Assembly: GCA_015143295.1 (NCBI GenBank)
Contig: CM026552.1
Location: forward strand, 58,708,944-58,772,943
Direction: 5' to 3'
Source: Tetracentron sinense
Taxonomy: Eukaryota > Streptophyta > Magnoliopsida > Trochodendrales > Trochodendraceae
Length of the DNA stretch: 64,000 nt
The notes beneath the pieces are model-generated. The model saw only the letters and a list, made by a program, of their open reading frames with translations, ran no database searches and was not told where the DNA came from. Shown here in pieces: positions 33,701-43,499 of the stretch (position 1 is the first letter of the stretch; every line of letters starts with the position of its first letter). Position numbers and translations under genes: made by a program.

Positions 33701-34091
33701 TACTCAAGGCTGCGAGGCGAGCAATGTCCCTCTCTCTTAATCCTCGGAAGTGAAAAGGCTTACCCCCTTCCGGCTTGAAATTCACCATCTTTTCAAAACA
33801 CGCAACATGCCCGTGGTGGTTTGCCAACCAATCCATACCAAGAATGACGTCAAAGTCTAAATCTTGGAAATCCAAAATGATAAGATCGGCCACTAGTTCA
33901 TTCTCCCCTACTTGAACCACACAATCTCTGAATATCTTGTTCGTGTCAACTGACTTACCGAGTGGAGTTGAAATGGTCAACTCCCGCTCTAACGGAATAG
34001 CCTCAGTCAAAAATCCCTTCGCGAAACTAGGTGACACAAAGGAGTGAGTGGATCCTGTGTCGATCAACACTCGGGCGAGACATTCGTTCAC
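30771..34091 (-). pseudogene. E1 pol polyprotein (protease, RT, RNase H, integrase, chromodomain-like end)
   Basis: The order is aspartic protease ([10 protein letters not shown]), reverse transcriptase ([32 protein letters not shown]), RNase H ([21 protein letters not shown]), zinc-binding HHCC integrase head ([18 protein letters not shown]) and DDE core ([16 protein letters not shown]). The C-terminal [16 protein letters not shown] stretch is the chromodomain-like end of Tekay-type chromoviruses. It is nearly whole, with about one break. It is more than 95 percent alike to E2 pol by eye. Confidence 0.93.
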
Positions 34092-34217
34092 TAATAAAGC
34101 GCCTGTGCGATTAAGTGACTACTATTAGTAGATTTCAAACAACAAGCATCATACATAGGTAACCCTTAGTATAGAAACTCACAAAGCAAACTATAGAAAT
34201 TTTACACAATTTAAATT

Positions 34218-35471
34218 CTAGAATTCGTGCGTACCTTGCACGACATCGTCGGATGCACGTGCGTCTCTCTCGGATAAGGCAAAGACTCGGCCCTGTGTGG
34301 CTGGGCGAGGAGGCCGGGTAGACTGTGAGGCCCTCGAAGCCTGAGAAGAGCTAGGCTGAGATGTCTGCCTAATCGGGGGCCTGCTCCCCGAAGACTGAGC
34401 TGGCAACAGACGTCGGGGACAATCTCTAATCATGTGGCCCTGGTCGCCACAATGAAAACAGCCTCCTGTAGCCTTCCGACATTCCCCTGCTGGATGCCTC
34501 CTTCCACAAAGGGTGCAGACATCATGTGAATAAGTGGGAGGAGTATAACCCGTAGCCTGAGTCACTGCGGGGCGAGGAGCATACGAGGTAGCCGGGCGAA
34601 AAGCCGGTGGAGTAAAAGGGCGGAGAGCCTGTGGTGCCGAGTACATCCTCTGTGACTGAGCCGGCCCTGCGAACTGATAAGACATAGTCCTAGCTCTCTT
34701 CTCCCCTGAACTACTAGACTGTCCCTTCTCTATTCCTCTTCTCTTAAAGAACTCTTCGGAATTAGACTCGGCCAACAATGCTTTGTCCACAACTTCTGAA
34801 TATGTCTCATGTCGGAACATTGAGACACGATCCTTGAGGTAGGCCTTCAACCCCCTCTCAAATTTCCGGGCCTTCATAGCCTCGGTAGCTATCATGTGTG
34901 GAGCAAATCGAGATAGCTCTGAGAACTTGGCTTCGTAAGCCGCTACAGACATATTACCTTGCTCCAAGGTAATAAATTCAATTTCTTTCTTTTCTTTCAT
35001 CCCAACCGGAAAGTATTTCTTGTAGAAAACATCCAAGAATTCTCCCCATGTCCATTCTTGGCCTTGTCGGGTCAACTCTCGGGTCCGAAGTGCAGACTTC
35101 CACCAATGGTCGGCCTCGCCTTCAAGCATAAAGGCAGCCCATGTGACTCTCTCTACTTCCGTAGGTGCCAAAACCGAGAATATCTTCTCAAGTTGCCGAA
35201 TCCAACCCTCGGCAATAAGTGGATCAATGCTTCCACAAAAAGTTGGAGGCCTCATCCTCCGGAAAGCTTCTATCCCGGCTTGGGCTCGGTTAGGAGGAGC
35301 CGGTATGAGTGCCGCATTAGGCGGGGTGGCCGGTTGCCTTGCCGCCAACATAGCCAAGGTCTCGGCTATGGATGCGAATGCTTGGGCAAAGTCGGGTTGA
35401 TCATCACCCGATGGAGCATCACCTCCATTACCCCTCGTGTTGTACCCGCGACCCCGAGTATTGCGTCTCAT
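34218..35471 (-). CDS. E1 gag polyprotein
   Basis: 417 residues from MRRNTRGRGYN. The retrotransposon gag core (TFCGSIDPLIAEGWIRQLE, ADHWWKSALR, FERGLKAYLKDRV) comes first. A serine/proline-rich linker follows, then a CTLCGRRHPAGEC motif and a classic CCHC knuckle CFHCGDQGHMIRDC. It packages the element RNA into virus-like particles. E2 gag is the closest relative in the window. The frame is open throughout. Confidence 0.93.
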   Translation of the reverse strand: MRRNTRGRGYNTRGNGGDAPSGDDQPDFAQAFASIAETLAMLAARQPATPPNAALIPAPPNRAQAGIEAFRRMRPPTFCGSIDPLIAEGWIRQLEKIFSVLAPTEVERVTWAAFMLEGEADHWWKSALRTRELTRQGQEWTWGEFLDVFYKKYFPVGMKEKKEIEFITLEQGNMSVAAYEAKFSELSRFAPHMIATEAMKARKFERGLKAYLKDRVSMFRHETYSEVVDKALLAESNSEEFFKRRGIEKGQSSSSGEKRARTMSYQFAGPAQSQRMYSAPQALRPFTPPAFRPATSYAPRPAVTQATGYTPPTYSHDVCTLCGRRHPAGECRKATGGCFHCGDQGHMIRDCPRRLLPAQSSGSRPPIRQTSQPSSSQASRASQSTRPPRPATQGRVFALSERDARASDDVVQGTHEF

Positions 35472-35782
35472 GATTTCTCCTGAGAACGACAATACAACAT
35501 GAGTCTAACTTGGATACGCATTTAGTACAATTTCGCAATTCACTTAATACATATTCATCAAGCACATTTAATAAGTACAACACAAATAATGTACACATGG
35601 TATATAACACAATAGCATAACATACAATCCGTGTTCCTAGCGTAGGACTCTATGTTCGGTTGAAGTTCAACCCATTTTGACTAAGACTAACTTGTTAGTC
35701 TACACTTGGAATACAACTCTCTAAGGTGATTCTAATACCTTGTTCAATCATCTAAGTGACCCTATGGACTCTAATGCCTAGA

Positions 35783-35794
35783 GCTCTGATACCA
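35783..35794 (-). other. E1 primer binding site (initiator Met-tRNA)
   Basis: TGGTATCAGAGC on the minus strand is complementary to the 3' end of plant initiator methionine tRNA. It sits four bases inside the 5' LTR, as expected. Confidence 0.9.
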
Positions 35795-35798
35795 CTTC

Positions 35799-36875
35799 TG
35801 TCACGCCCCAAAATACCCCCTAGGAGTTAAGGGATACTTTAGAGGTGACTACGTGTACCTGTCAAACCATCCTGTAATGCAAGAGGCTAAACATAACATA
35901 ATACAATGATAATCAGAGCGCGGAACTAAACATAAGTGCGAAAGCATAAGCCAACTTTTTCTTTTCTTCTATTACTCCATATGTATTCCAAGTTAACATA
36001 TACTAAATACAATCAAAGTAAAGGTGGACATGCCCACCTATCAAAATACAAAAAGGAACTTTCTAACACTGTCCTCTCAACAGTAGTCGAGGTATGGCCA
36101 CACATCCAAGTCCCCATCCTCTTGAGACTGCCATGGGTAGGTGGCTCCCTCTCCTCTACATACTCCTCCTCGACCCAAGGCTCGGGGTCGAGGACATCCA
36201 CAGTACCTGCCGACATAAAAGTACGGCTGAGCATGGAATACTCAGCGAGTACAAACTACTAGCTAACCATAACAATAGCGAAGCATAACAACAGTGAGCA
36301 ATACAAGATATTAATTTAAAGCAATAGTGAAAGCATAAGATACATAGCCATATCCTTGACATGCGTGTATGAATGCAAAAACCTCGGTAAAACTCATGTC
36401 CTCGGAAACCCTTTTCGTGTCTCGGTCAAATCATGTATATGTGTCGTGTCTTGTCTTGTATTTCATGTCTTGATTTGTTCTTGACTTGTATACTTGTGAG
36501 CCAGAGGCTAGCACCCTTCCTTGGGCTACCACCTCCTTGTCATGTTCTTGTTCCTTTCTCTTGTGAGCCAGAGGCTAGCACCCTTCCTTGGGCTACCAAC
36601 CTCCTTGTCATGTTCTTGCTTCATTTCTCTTGTGAGCCAGAGGCTAGCACCCTTCCTTGGGCTACCAACCTCCTTGTCATGTTCTCTCTTGCTTTCACTT
36701 GTGAGCCAGAGGCTAGCACCCTTCTAGGGCTACCAACCTCCTTGTCATGTTCTCTCTTGCATTTCATATACAAATACAATCTTGGAAAAAACCCGGTTCT
36801 ACAATGCATGCGTGCTTGTGGCTTGTCAATAGTGGTAATCATGATGACATACTTGAACGGGCGGATCAATGACTA
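35799..36875 (-). repeat. E1 5' LTR, inner part
   Basis: It starts TGTCACGCCCC at 35799, next to the primer site, and corresponds to about the first half (plus-strand order) of the 3' LTR at 28323-29406. It stops at the ACTAT target of the E2 insertion. The rest of this LTR is at 49193-50451. A second version of the same segment lies at 38437-39525. Confidence 0.85.
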
Positions 36876-39525
36876 TTGTAGCACCCCGGACTTTTTCATC
36901 CTTAATGAATAGCACCTTCGTAGCTAATTGGCCGTTTTTTTGTAGTCTATAATAAATAGGGAGAAATCAGAAATTCCGAAACGTCAGAAATGTGCGTTTC
37001 GAAAGACGAACCCAACGCAAGTTGAACGTCTAAATCCGACGAGCGAGTCAAAAGATATGGTCAAAACAGTCCAGACATACAGAGAAACCGATCGCTCGGT
37101 CAGTCAGCGATCGATCGGTCCATAACCGATCGATCGGTAGCTATCGCGCGGTCAGAAATTTTGTATGGGGAAATTTTCCAGAGAGTGAGTTTTTGACGGT
37201 CGATCGGTCATAAACACCGATCGCTCGGTAGGCAACCGATCGATCGGTCATAACCACGATCGCTCGGGTCTTCGCGTTTTTGCAGAAATTTCAGTAAGGG
37301 CGTTTTCGTCTTTTGGGTGTTAAACCCTTACCCATAAGGGTTTGCTCGACCCTTTGAGCCCTCATTCACAACCTTAGACTTTTGAGAGATAGAGAGAGAA
37401 GAGGAGAAAAGCTCTAACCTAGGGTTGGGTTTTGAGAAGGAAATCAAAGGGGGTTTAAGAACCATAGCTCACCCCAACTCAAGTTGCTTCAAAATCGAGG
37501 CTCAGCTCGTGTGTGAACCATTCTCCAAGCTAGGGCAGCAACCCAAGCACGTTTTGAAAGGGGTTTCTTCCTCAACTCAAGTCTCCTTCAAGCAAAGGTG
37601 TTCTTCTTTCAAGTTGGAGCTTCAATCAAGGTTTCTATCAAGGATCAAGCCTTGATTTAAGGTTAGTACACCCTACTAACTTATCCTAGCAATAAATCTA
37701 GGTTTCCTTATGAAATATGATTCTTGTTAGTATGTTTTATTCTTTACAAAATGTGTTATCTATAATAAATATAAACAAGATAAAGAAATGGTAGGGATGC
37801 TTGGATGGAGGTTGGATACGGCGATTGGATGCCGAATGTGTGATGTATGATGTGTGGGTTGTAGATTGGAAAATGGAGGATGGGCATAGTACAAATAACA
37901 AACTTACCATTGTGTGATTGAATGGAAAATATGCATTTAAAAGAAGGAGATAAACTACTAAGGAATAATGTATGAAAGTGTTTGACAAAATACTAAACTA
38001 TGAATAAATGATCTAAATGAAGAATATAGAAATGGGTTTTATGCATGTGTTCTCTTATAAGATAAATCGATCAAATGTTATGCAAATTACTTAAGTTACC
38101 CATGTTCATATCATGAATTGAATTGCAATGCCATGTCTGATCTCCTCACGGAAGTTTAGTACAATTTCGCAATTCACTTAATACATATTCATCAAGCACA
38201 TTTAATAAGTACAACACAAATAATGTACACATGGTATATAACACAATAGCATAACATACAATCCGTGTTCCTAGCGTAGGACTCTATGTTCGGTTGAAGT
38301 TCAACCCATTTTGACTAAGACTAACTTGTTTAGTCTACACTTGGAATACAACTCTCTAAGGTGATTCTAATACCTTGTTCCAATCATCTAAGTGACCCTA
38401 TGGACTCTAATGCCTAGAGCTCTGATACCACTTCTGTCACGCCCCAAAATACCCCCTAGGAGTTAATCGGATGACTTTATAGGTGACTACGTTTGTACCT
38501 GTTTCAAACCAATCCTGTTAATGCAAGAGGCTAAACATAACATAATACAATGATAATCAGAGCGCGGAACTAAACATAAGTGCGCGAAGCAATAAGCCAA
38601 CCTTTTTCTTTTCTTCTATTTACTCCATATGGTCTTCCCAGTGAACATATACTACCTACAATCAAAGTAAGTTGACATGCCCACCTATCAAAATACAAAA
38701 AGGAACTTTCTAACACTGTCCTCTCAACAGTAGTCGAGGTATGGGCCACCATCCAAGTCCCCATCCTCTTGAGACTGCCATGGGGTAGGTGGCTCCCTCT
38801 CCTCTACATACTCCTCCCGACCCAAGGCTCGGGGCGAGGACATCCACAGTACCTGCGACATAAAAGTACGGCTGAGCATGGAATACTCAGCGAGTACAAA
38901 CTACTAGCTAACCATAACAATAGCGAAGCATAACAACAGTGAGCAATACAAGATATTAATTTAAAGCAATAGTGAAAGCATAAGATACATAGCCATATCT
39001 TGACATGCGTGTATGAATGCAAAAACCTCGGTAAAACTCATGTCTCGGAAACCCTTTTCGTGTCTCGGTCAAATCATGTATATGTGTCGTGTCTTGTCTT
39101 GTATTTCATGTCTTGATTTGTTCTTGACTTGTATACTTGTGAGCCAGAGGCTAGCACCCTTCCTTGGGCTACCAACCTCCTTGTCATGTTCTTGTTCCAT
39201 TTCTCTTGTGAGCCAGAGGCTAGCACCCTTCCTTGGGCTACCAACCTCCTTGTCATGTTCTTGCTTCATTTCTCTTGTGAGCCAGAGGCTAGCACCCTTC
39301 CTTGGGCTACCAACCTCCTTGTCATGTTCTCTCTTGCATTTCACTTGTGAGCCAGAGGCTAGCACCCTTCCTAGGGCTACCAACCTCCTTGTCATGTTCT
39401 CTCTTGCATTTCATATACAAATACAATCTTGGAAAAACCCGGTTTCATACATGCATGCGTGCTTGTGTGCTTGTCAATAGTGGTAATCATGATGACATAC
39501 TTGAACGGGCGGATCACATGACTAT
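36876..39525. other. Imperfect tandem duplication at the E1/E2 boundary, likely assembly fault
   Basis: 36876 to about 38140 repeats the first 1.26 kb of the E2 LTR. A few unmatched bases follow, then 38155-38436 repeats the E1 leader and primer site (like 35519-35798). Finally 38437-39525 repeats the E1 LTR segment already at 35799-36875. Compared with the clean copies, this stretch has dozens of one- to three-base insertions and deletions scattered in non-coding sequence: losses dominate to about 38140 and gains in 38450-38860. Young LTR copies in the window otherwise agree almost base for base. Confidence 0.75.
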
Positions 39526-39737
39526 TGTAGCACCCCGGACTTTTTCATCCTTAATGAATAGCACCTTCGTAGCTAATTGGCCGTTTTTGTAGTCTAATTA
39601 ATAAATAAGGGAGAAATCAGAAATTCCGAAACGTCAGAAATGTGCGTTTTCGAAAGACGAACCCAACGCAAGTTGAATCGTCTAAATCCGACGAGCGAGT
39701 CAAAAGATATGGTCAAAACAGTCCAGACATACAGAGA

Positions 39738-39922
39738 ACCGATCGCTCGGTCCAGTCAGCGATCGATCGGTCCATAACCGATCGATCGGTAGCTATCGCG
39801 CGGTCAGAAATTTTGTATGGGGAAATTTTCCAGAGAGTGAGTTTTTGACCGGTCGATCGGTCATAAACACCGATCGCTCGGTAGGCAACCGATCGATCGG
39901 TCATAACCACCGATCGCTCGGT
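39738..39922 (+). promoter_or_regulatory. Palindrome cluster of the E2 5' LTR
   Basis: Seven copies of ACCGATCGATCGGT or the related ACCGATCGCTCGGT are spread over 185 bp. They surround the block GTATGGGGAAATTTTCCAGA that is also found, slightly changed, in the Sirevirus-like U3 at 50511-50700. The same array is in the 3' LTR at 47131-47315. Confidence 0.8.
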
Positions 39923-40886
39923 CTTCGCGTTTTTGCAGAAATTTCAGTAAGGGCGTTTTCGTCTTTTGGGTGTTAAACCCTTACCCATAAGGGTTTGCTC
40001 GACCCTTTGAGCCCTCATTCACAACCCTTAGACATTTTGAGAGATAGAGAGAGAAGAGGAGAAAGCTCTAACCTAGGGTTTGGTTTTGAGAAGGAAATCA
40101 AAGGGGGTTTAAGAACCATAGCTCACCCCAACTCAAGTTGCTTCAAAATCGAGGCTCAAGCTCGTGTGTGAACCATTCTCCAAGCTAGGGCAGCAACCCA
40201 AGCACGTTTTTGAAAGGGGTTTCTTCCTCAACTCAAGTCTCCTTCAAGCAAAGGTGTTCTTCTTTCAAGTTGGAGCTTCAATCAAGGTTTCTATCAAGGA
40301 TCAAGCCTTGATTTAAGGTTAGTACACCCTACTAACTTATCCTAGCAATAAATCTAGGTTTTCCTTATGAAATATGATTCTTGTTAGTATATTTTATTCT
40401 TTACAAAATGTGTTATCTATAATAAATATAAACAAGATAAAGAAATGGTAGGGATGCTTGGATGGAGGTTGGATACGGCGATTGGATGCCGAATGTGTGA
40501 TGTATGATGTGTGATTGGAAAATGGAGGATGGGCATAGTACAAATAATAAACTTACCATGGTGTGATTGAATGGAAAATATGCATTTAAAAGAAAGAGAT
40601 AAACTACTAAGGAATAATGTATGAAAGTGTTTGACAAAATACCTAAACTATGAATAAATGATCTAAATGAAGAATATAGAAATGGGTTTTATGCATGTGT
40701 TCTTATAAATGATAAATCGATCAAATGTTATGCAAATTACTTAAGTTACCCATGTTCATATCATGAATTGAATTGCAATGCCATGTCTTGACTATCCTCA
40801 TTATCATGATAGTCACTATTGACACGTACACGAGCACGCATGATAGCATGAACCGAGATTTCAAGAGCATGTGCATATAATAAACA

Positions 40887-41085
40887 ACAAGTGCATTTCA
40901 TAACAAGGAGGTTGGTAGCCCAGGGAGGATTCGGGTACTAACCTCTGGCTCACAAGTGCATTTCATAACAAGGAGGTTGGTAGCCCAGGGAGGATTCGGG
41001 TACTAACCTCTGGCTCACAAGTGCATTGCATATCAAGGAGGTTGGCAGCCCAGGGAGATTCGGGTGCTAGCCTCTGGCTCACAAG
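40887..41085 (+). repeat. Tandem repeat in the E2 5' LTR (about 65 bp x 3)
   Basis: Units hold AAGGAGGTTGGTAGCCCAGG and CTAACCTCTGGCTCACAAG. The two ends of a unit are roughly inverted (GGTTGGTAGCC, GGCTCAC), so each can fold. The 3' LTR copy is at 48280-48478. Confidence 0.8.
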
Positions 41086-41374
41086 TTTACAAGATGGAGG
41101 TTTACAAGATGATGATCATGCATTCATGCATGCACACATACATGATTTCTACGAGGCATACCGGGACATGACAAGGGTTTTCAAGCATGAGTTTTATCGG
41201 CATTTTTACATTCATGTACGCACGTCAGGATGCTTGTATTGTGTCATGCCCTATACTGTTTCTTTGTGATGTTTCTTTTACTGCTTGTATGATATTACTA
41301 TTATGTGTTTTATTATTGTTATGGTCTGCTAGTAGCTTGTACTCGCTGAGTATTCCATGCTCAGCCGTACTTTC

Positions 41375-41515
41375 ATGTCGGCAGGTACTGAGGGAGCCCT
41401 CGACCCGGAGCCTTGGGTCGAGGAAGAGTATACAGAGGAGAGAGAGTCGGCTATCCCATTACAGTCTCAGGCGGACCGAGACCTCGATGCGTGGCCATAC
41501 CTCGACTACTGTTGA
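41375..41515 (+). CDS. LTR micro-ORF (MSAG...PWVEEEYTEE), copy in E2 5' LTR
   Basis: ATG to stop gives 46 residues, MSAGTEGALDPEPWVEE at the start and WPYLDYC at the end. It begins 10 bases after the hairpin and ends about 285 bp before the LTR end, so it lies upstream of gag in the genomic RNA. It has the length and ends of the E1 frame. No signal peptide, membrane segment or known domain is seen. It could act as a leader peptide, an upstream frame or a small protein; translation is unproven. Confidence 0.5.
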   Translation: MSAGTEGALDPEPWVEEEYTEERESAIPLQSQADRDLDAWPYLDYC

Positions 41516-41802
41516 GGGGAGAGTATGAGAGGGTTAGGTGTATTTTGATATTTTGATAGGTGGGCCTGTCCACCTTAGGCTTAGACATGTCTTGTATTTA
41601 TGTTAACTTGGAATACTATTTTGGATCATCAGAAGAAATGAAAATTTGGTTACGCTTCCGCATATATGATAGCTTCCGCGCTCTGATTATCGTTATGAGT
41701 ACTGTATTTTATCTTGTGCATTACAGGATGGTTTGATAGGTTCGCAGTGTGACACCTAAAATATCCCTAAACTCCTAGGGGGTATTTTGGGGCGTTACAG
41801 AG

Positions 41803-41814
41803 TGGTATCAGAGC
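41803..41814 (+). other. E2 primer binding site (initiator Met-tRNA)
   Basis: TGGTATCAGAGC lies three bases inside the 5' LTR and matches initiator methionine tRNA. Confidence 0.93.
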
Positions 41815-42125
41815 TCTAGGCATTAGAGTCCCTAGGGTCACTTAGATGATTGAACAAGGTATTAGAATCACCTTAGAGAGTTGTATTCCAAGTATAGACT
41901 AACAAGTTAGTCTTAGTCAAAATGGGTTGAACTTCAACCGAACATAGAGTCCTACGCTAGGAACACGGATTGTATGTTATGCTATTGTGTTATATACCAT
42001 GTGTACATTATTTGTGTTGTACTTATTAAATGTGCTTGATGAATATGTATTAAGTGAATTGCGAAATTGTACTAAATGCGTATCCAAGTTAGACTCATGT
42101 TGTATTGTCGTTCTCAGGAGAAATC

Positions 42126-43379
42126 ATGAGACGCAATACCCGGGGTCGCGGGTACAACACAAGGGGTAATGGAGGTGATGCTCCATCGGGTGATGATCAA
42201 CCCGACTTTGCCCAAGCATTCGCATCCATAGCCGAGACTTTGGCTATGTTGGCGGCAAGGCAACCGGCCACTCCGCCTAATGCGGCACTCATACCGGCTC
42301 CTCCTAACCGAGCCCAAGCCGGGATAGAAGCTTTTCGGAGGATGAGGCCTCCAACTTTTTGTGGAAGCATTGATCCACTTGTTGCCGAGGGTTGGATCCG
42401 ACAACTTGAGAAGATATTCTCGGTATTAGCACCTACTGAAGTGGAAAGGGTCACATGGGCCGCCTTTATGCTTGAAGGTGAGGCCGATCATTGGTGGAAG
42501 TCTGCACTTCGGACCCGAGAGTTGACCCGGCAAGGTCAAGATTGGACTTGGGAGGAATTCTTGGAGGTTTTCAACAAGAAGTATTTTCCGGTCGGGATGA
42601 AAGAAAAGATGGAAGTCGAATTCATTACCTTGGAGCAAGGTAATATGTCCGTAGCGGCTTATGAAGCCAAATTTTTGGAGCTATCTCGATTTGCTCCACA
42701 CATGATAGCGACCGAGGCTATGAAGGCCCGAAAATTTGAGAGGGGGTTGAAGGCCTATCTCAAGGACCGAGTCTCGATGTTTAGACATGAGACATATTCT
42801 GAAGTTGTTGATAAAGCACTATTGGCCGAGTCGAACTCCGAGGAGTTCTTCAAAAGAAGAGGAATGGAAAAAGGACAGTCGAGTAGTTCAGGGGAGAAAA
42901 GAGCAAGGACGAGCTTGTATCAGTCTGCAGGCCCGGCTCAGTCACAGAGGATGTATTCAGCACCACAGGCTCCCCGCTCTTTCGCTCCACCGGCTTTTCG
43001 CCCGGTTACCTCATATGCTCCTCGCCCCGCAGTTACTCAGGCTACGGGGTATGCTCCGTCCTCCTATTTGCATGATGTTTGCACTCTTTGTGGGAGGAGG
43101 CATCCAGCGGGAGAATGCCGGAGAGTTTCAGGAAGTTGCTTCCATTGTGGTGACCAAGGCCACATGGTCAGAGATTGTCCCCGACGTCAATTGCCAACTC
43201 AGTCTTCAGGGAGCAGGCCCCCGGTTAGGCAGACATCTCAGCCTAGCTCTTCTCAGGCTTCGAGGGCCTCACAGTCTACCCGGCCTCCTCGCCCAACCAC
43301 ACAGGGCCGAGTCTTTGCCTTATCCGAGAGAGACGCACGTGCATCCGACGATGTCGTGCAAGGTACGCACGAATTCTAG
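42126..43379 (+). CDS. E2 gag polyprotein
   Basis: 417 residues from MRRNTRGRGYNTRGNGGD; the longer open frame to 42105 lacks an ATG. The gag core spans about residues 75-230 (RRMRPPTFCGSIDPLVAEG, ADHWWKSALRTRE, MSVAAYEAKFLELSRFAP). A low-complexity Ser/Pro/Gln region and two cysteine motifs follow: CTLCGRRHPAGEC and the CCHC knuckle CFHCGDQGHMVRDC. The last codons overlap a splice-donor-like CAAGGTACGC, as in E1. It forms the particle core. Confidence 0.95.
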   Translation: MRRNTRGRGYNTRGNGGDAPSGDDQPDFAQAFASIAETLAMLAARQPATPPNAALIPAPPNRAQAGIEAFRRMRPPTFCGSIDPLVAEGWIRQLEKIFSVLAPTEVERVTWAAFMLEGEADHWWKSALRTRELTRQGQDWTWEEFLEVFNKKYFPVGMKEKMEVEFITLEQGNMSVAAYEAKFLELSRFAPHMIATEAMKARKFERGLKAYLKDRVSMFRHETYSEVVDKALLAESNSEEFFKRRGMEKGQSSSSGEKRARTSLYQSAGPAQSQRMYSAPQAPRSFAPPAFRPVTSYAPRPAVTQATGYAPSSYLHDVCTLCGRRHPAGECRRVSGSCFHCGDQGHMVRDCPRRQLPTQSSGSRPPVRQTSQPSSSQASRASQSTRPPRPTTQGRVFALSERDARASDDVVQGTHEF

Positions 43380-43494
43380 AATTTAAATTGTGTAAAATTT
43401 CTATGGTTTGCTTTGTGAGTTTCTATACTAAGGGTTACCTATGTATGATGCCTGTTGTTTGAAATCTACTAATAGTAGTCACTTAATCGCACAG
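43363..43494 (+). other. Intron-like stretch between gag and pol of E2
   Basis: A 132-base stretch with GT (CAAG/GTACGC) and AG (CGCACAG/G) borders separates the gag end from the pol start, and its length is a multiple of three. The same stretch is conserved in E1. Splicing between gag and pol has been reported for some plant chromoviruses, so it may control the gag to pol ratio. Use here is inferred only. Confidence 0.5.
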
Positions 43495-43499
43495 GCGCT

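Larger units (their letters stand above)
39526..41799 (+). repeat. E2 5' LTR
   Basis: It runs TGTAGCACCCCGGAC to GGGGCGTTACA. Parts in order are the conserved AACGCAAGTTGAATCGTC block, palindrome cluster (39738-39922), GGTTAGTACACC (40317), three tandem units of about 65 bp (40887-41085), hairpin (41345-41365) and micro-ORF (41375-41515). No canonical TATA box is seen where other subfamilies have one; the place reads CCCATAAGGG. Confidence 0.95.

Noticed and set aside
31725-35483. Long plus-strand frames opposite E1 gag and pol
   Set aside because: Antisense shadows of the minus-strand coding regions; the same shadows appear opposite E2.
41187-41528. 113-codon frame overlapping the micro-ORF in E2
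   Set aside because: Different frame from the conserved MSAG frame, no ATG-proximal conservation, and not kept in E0 or C1.
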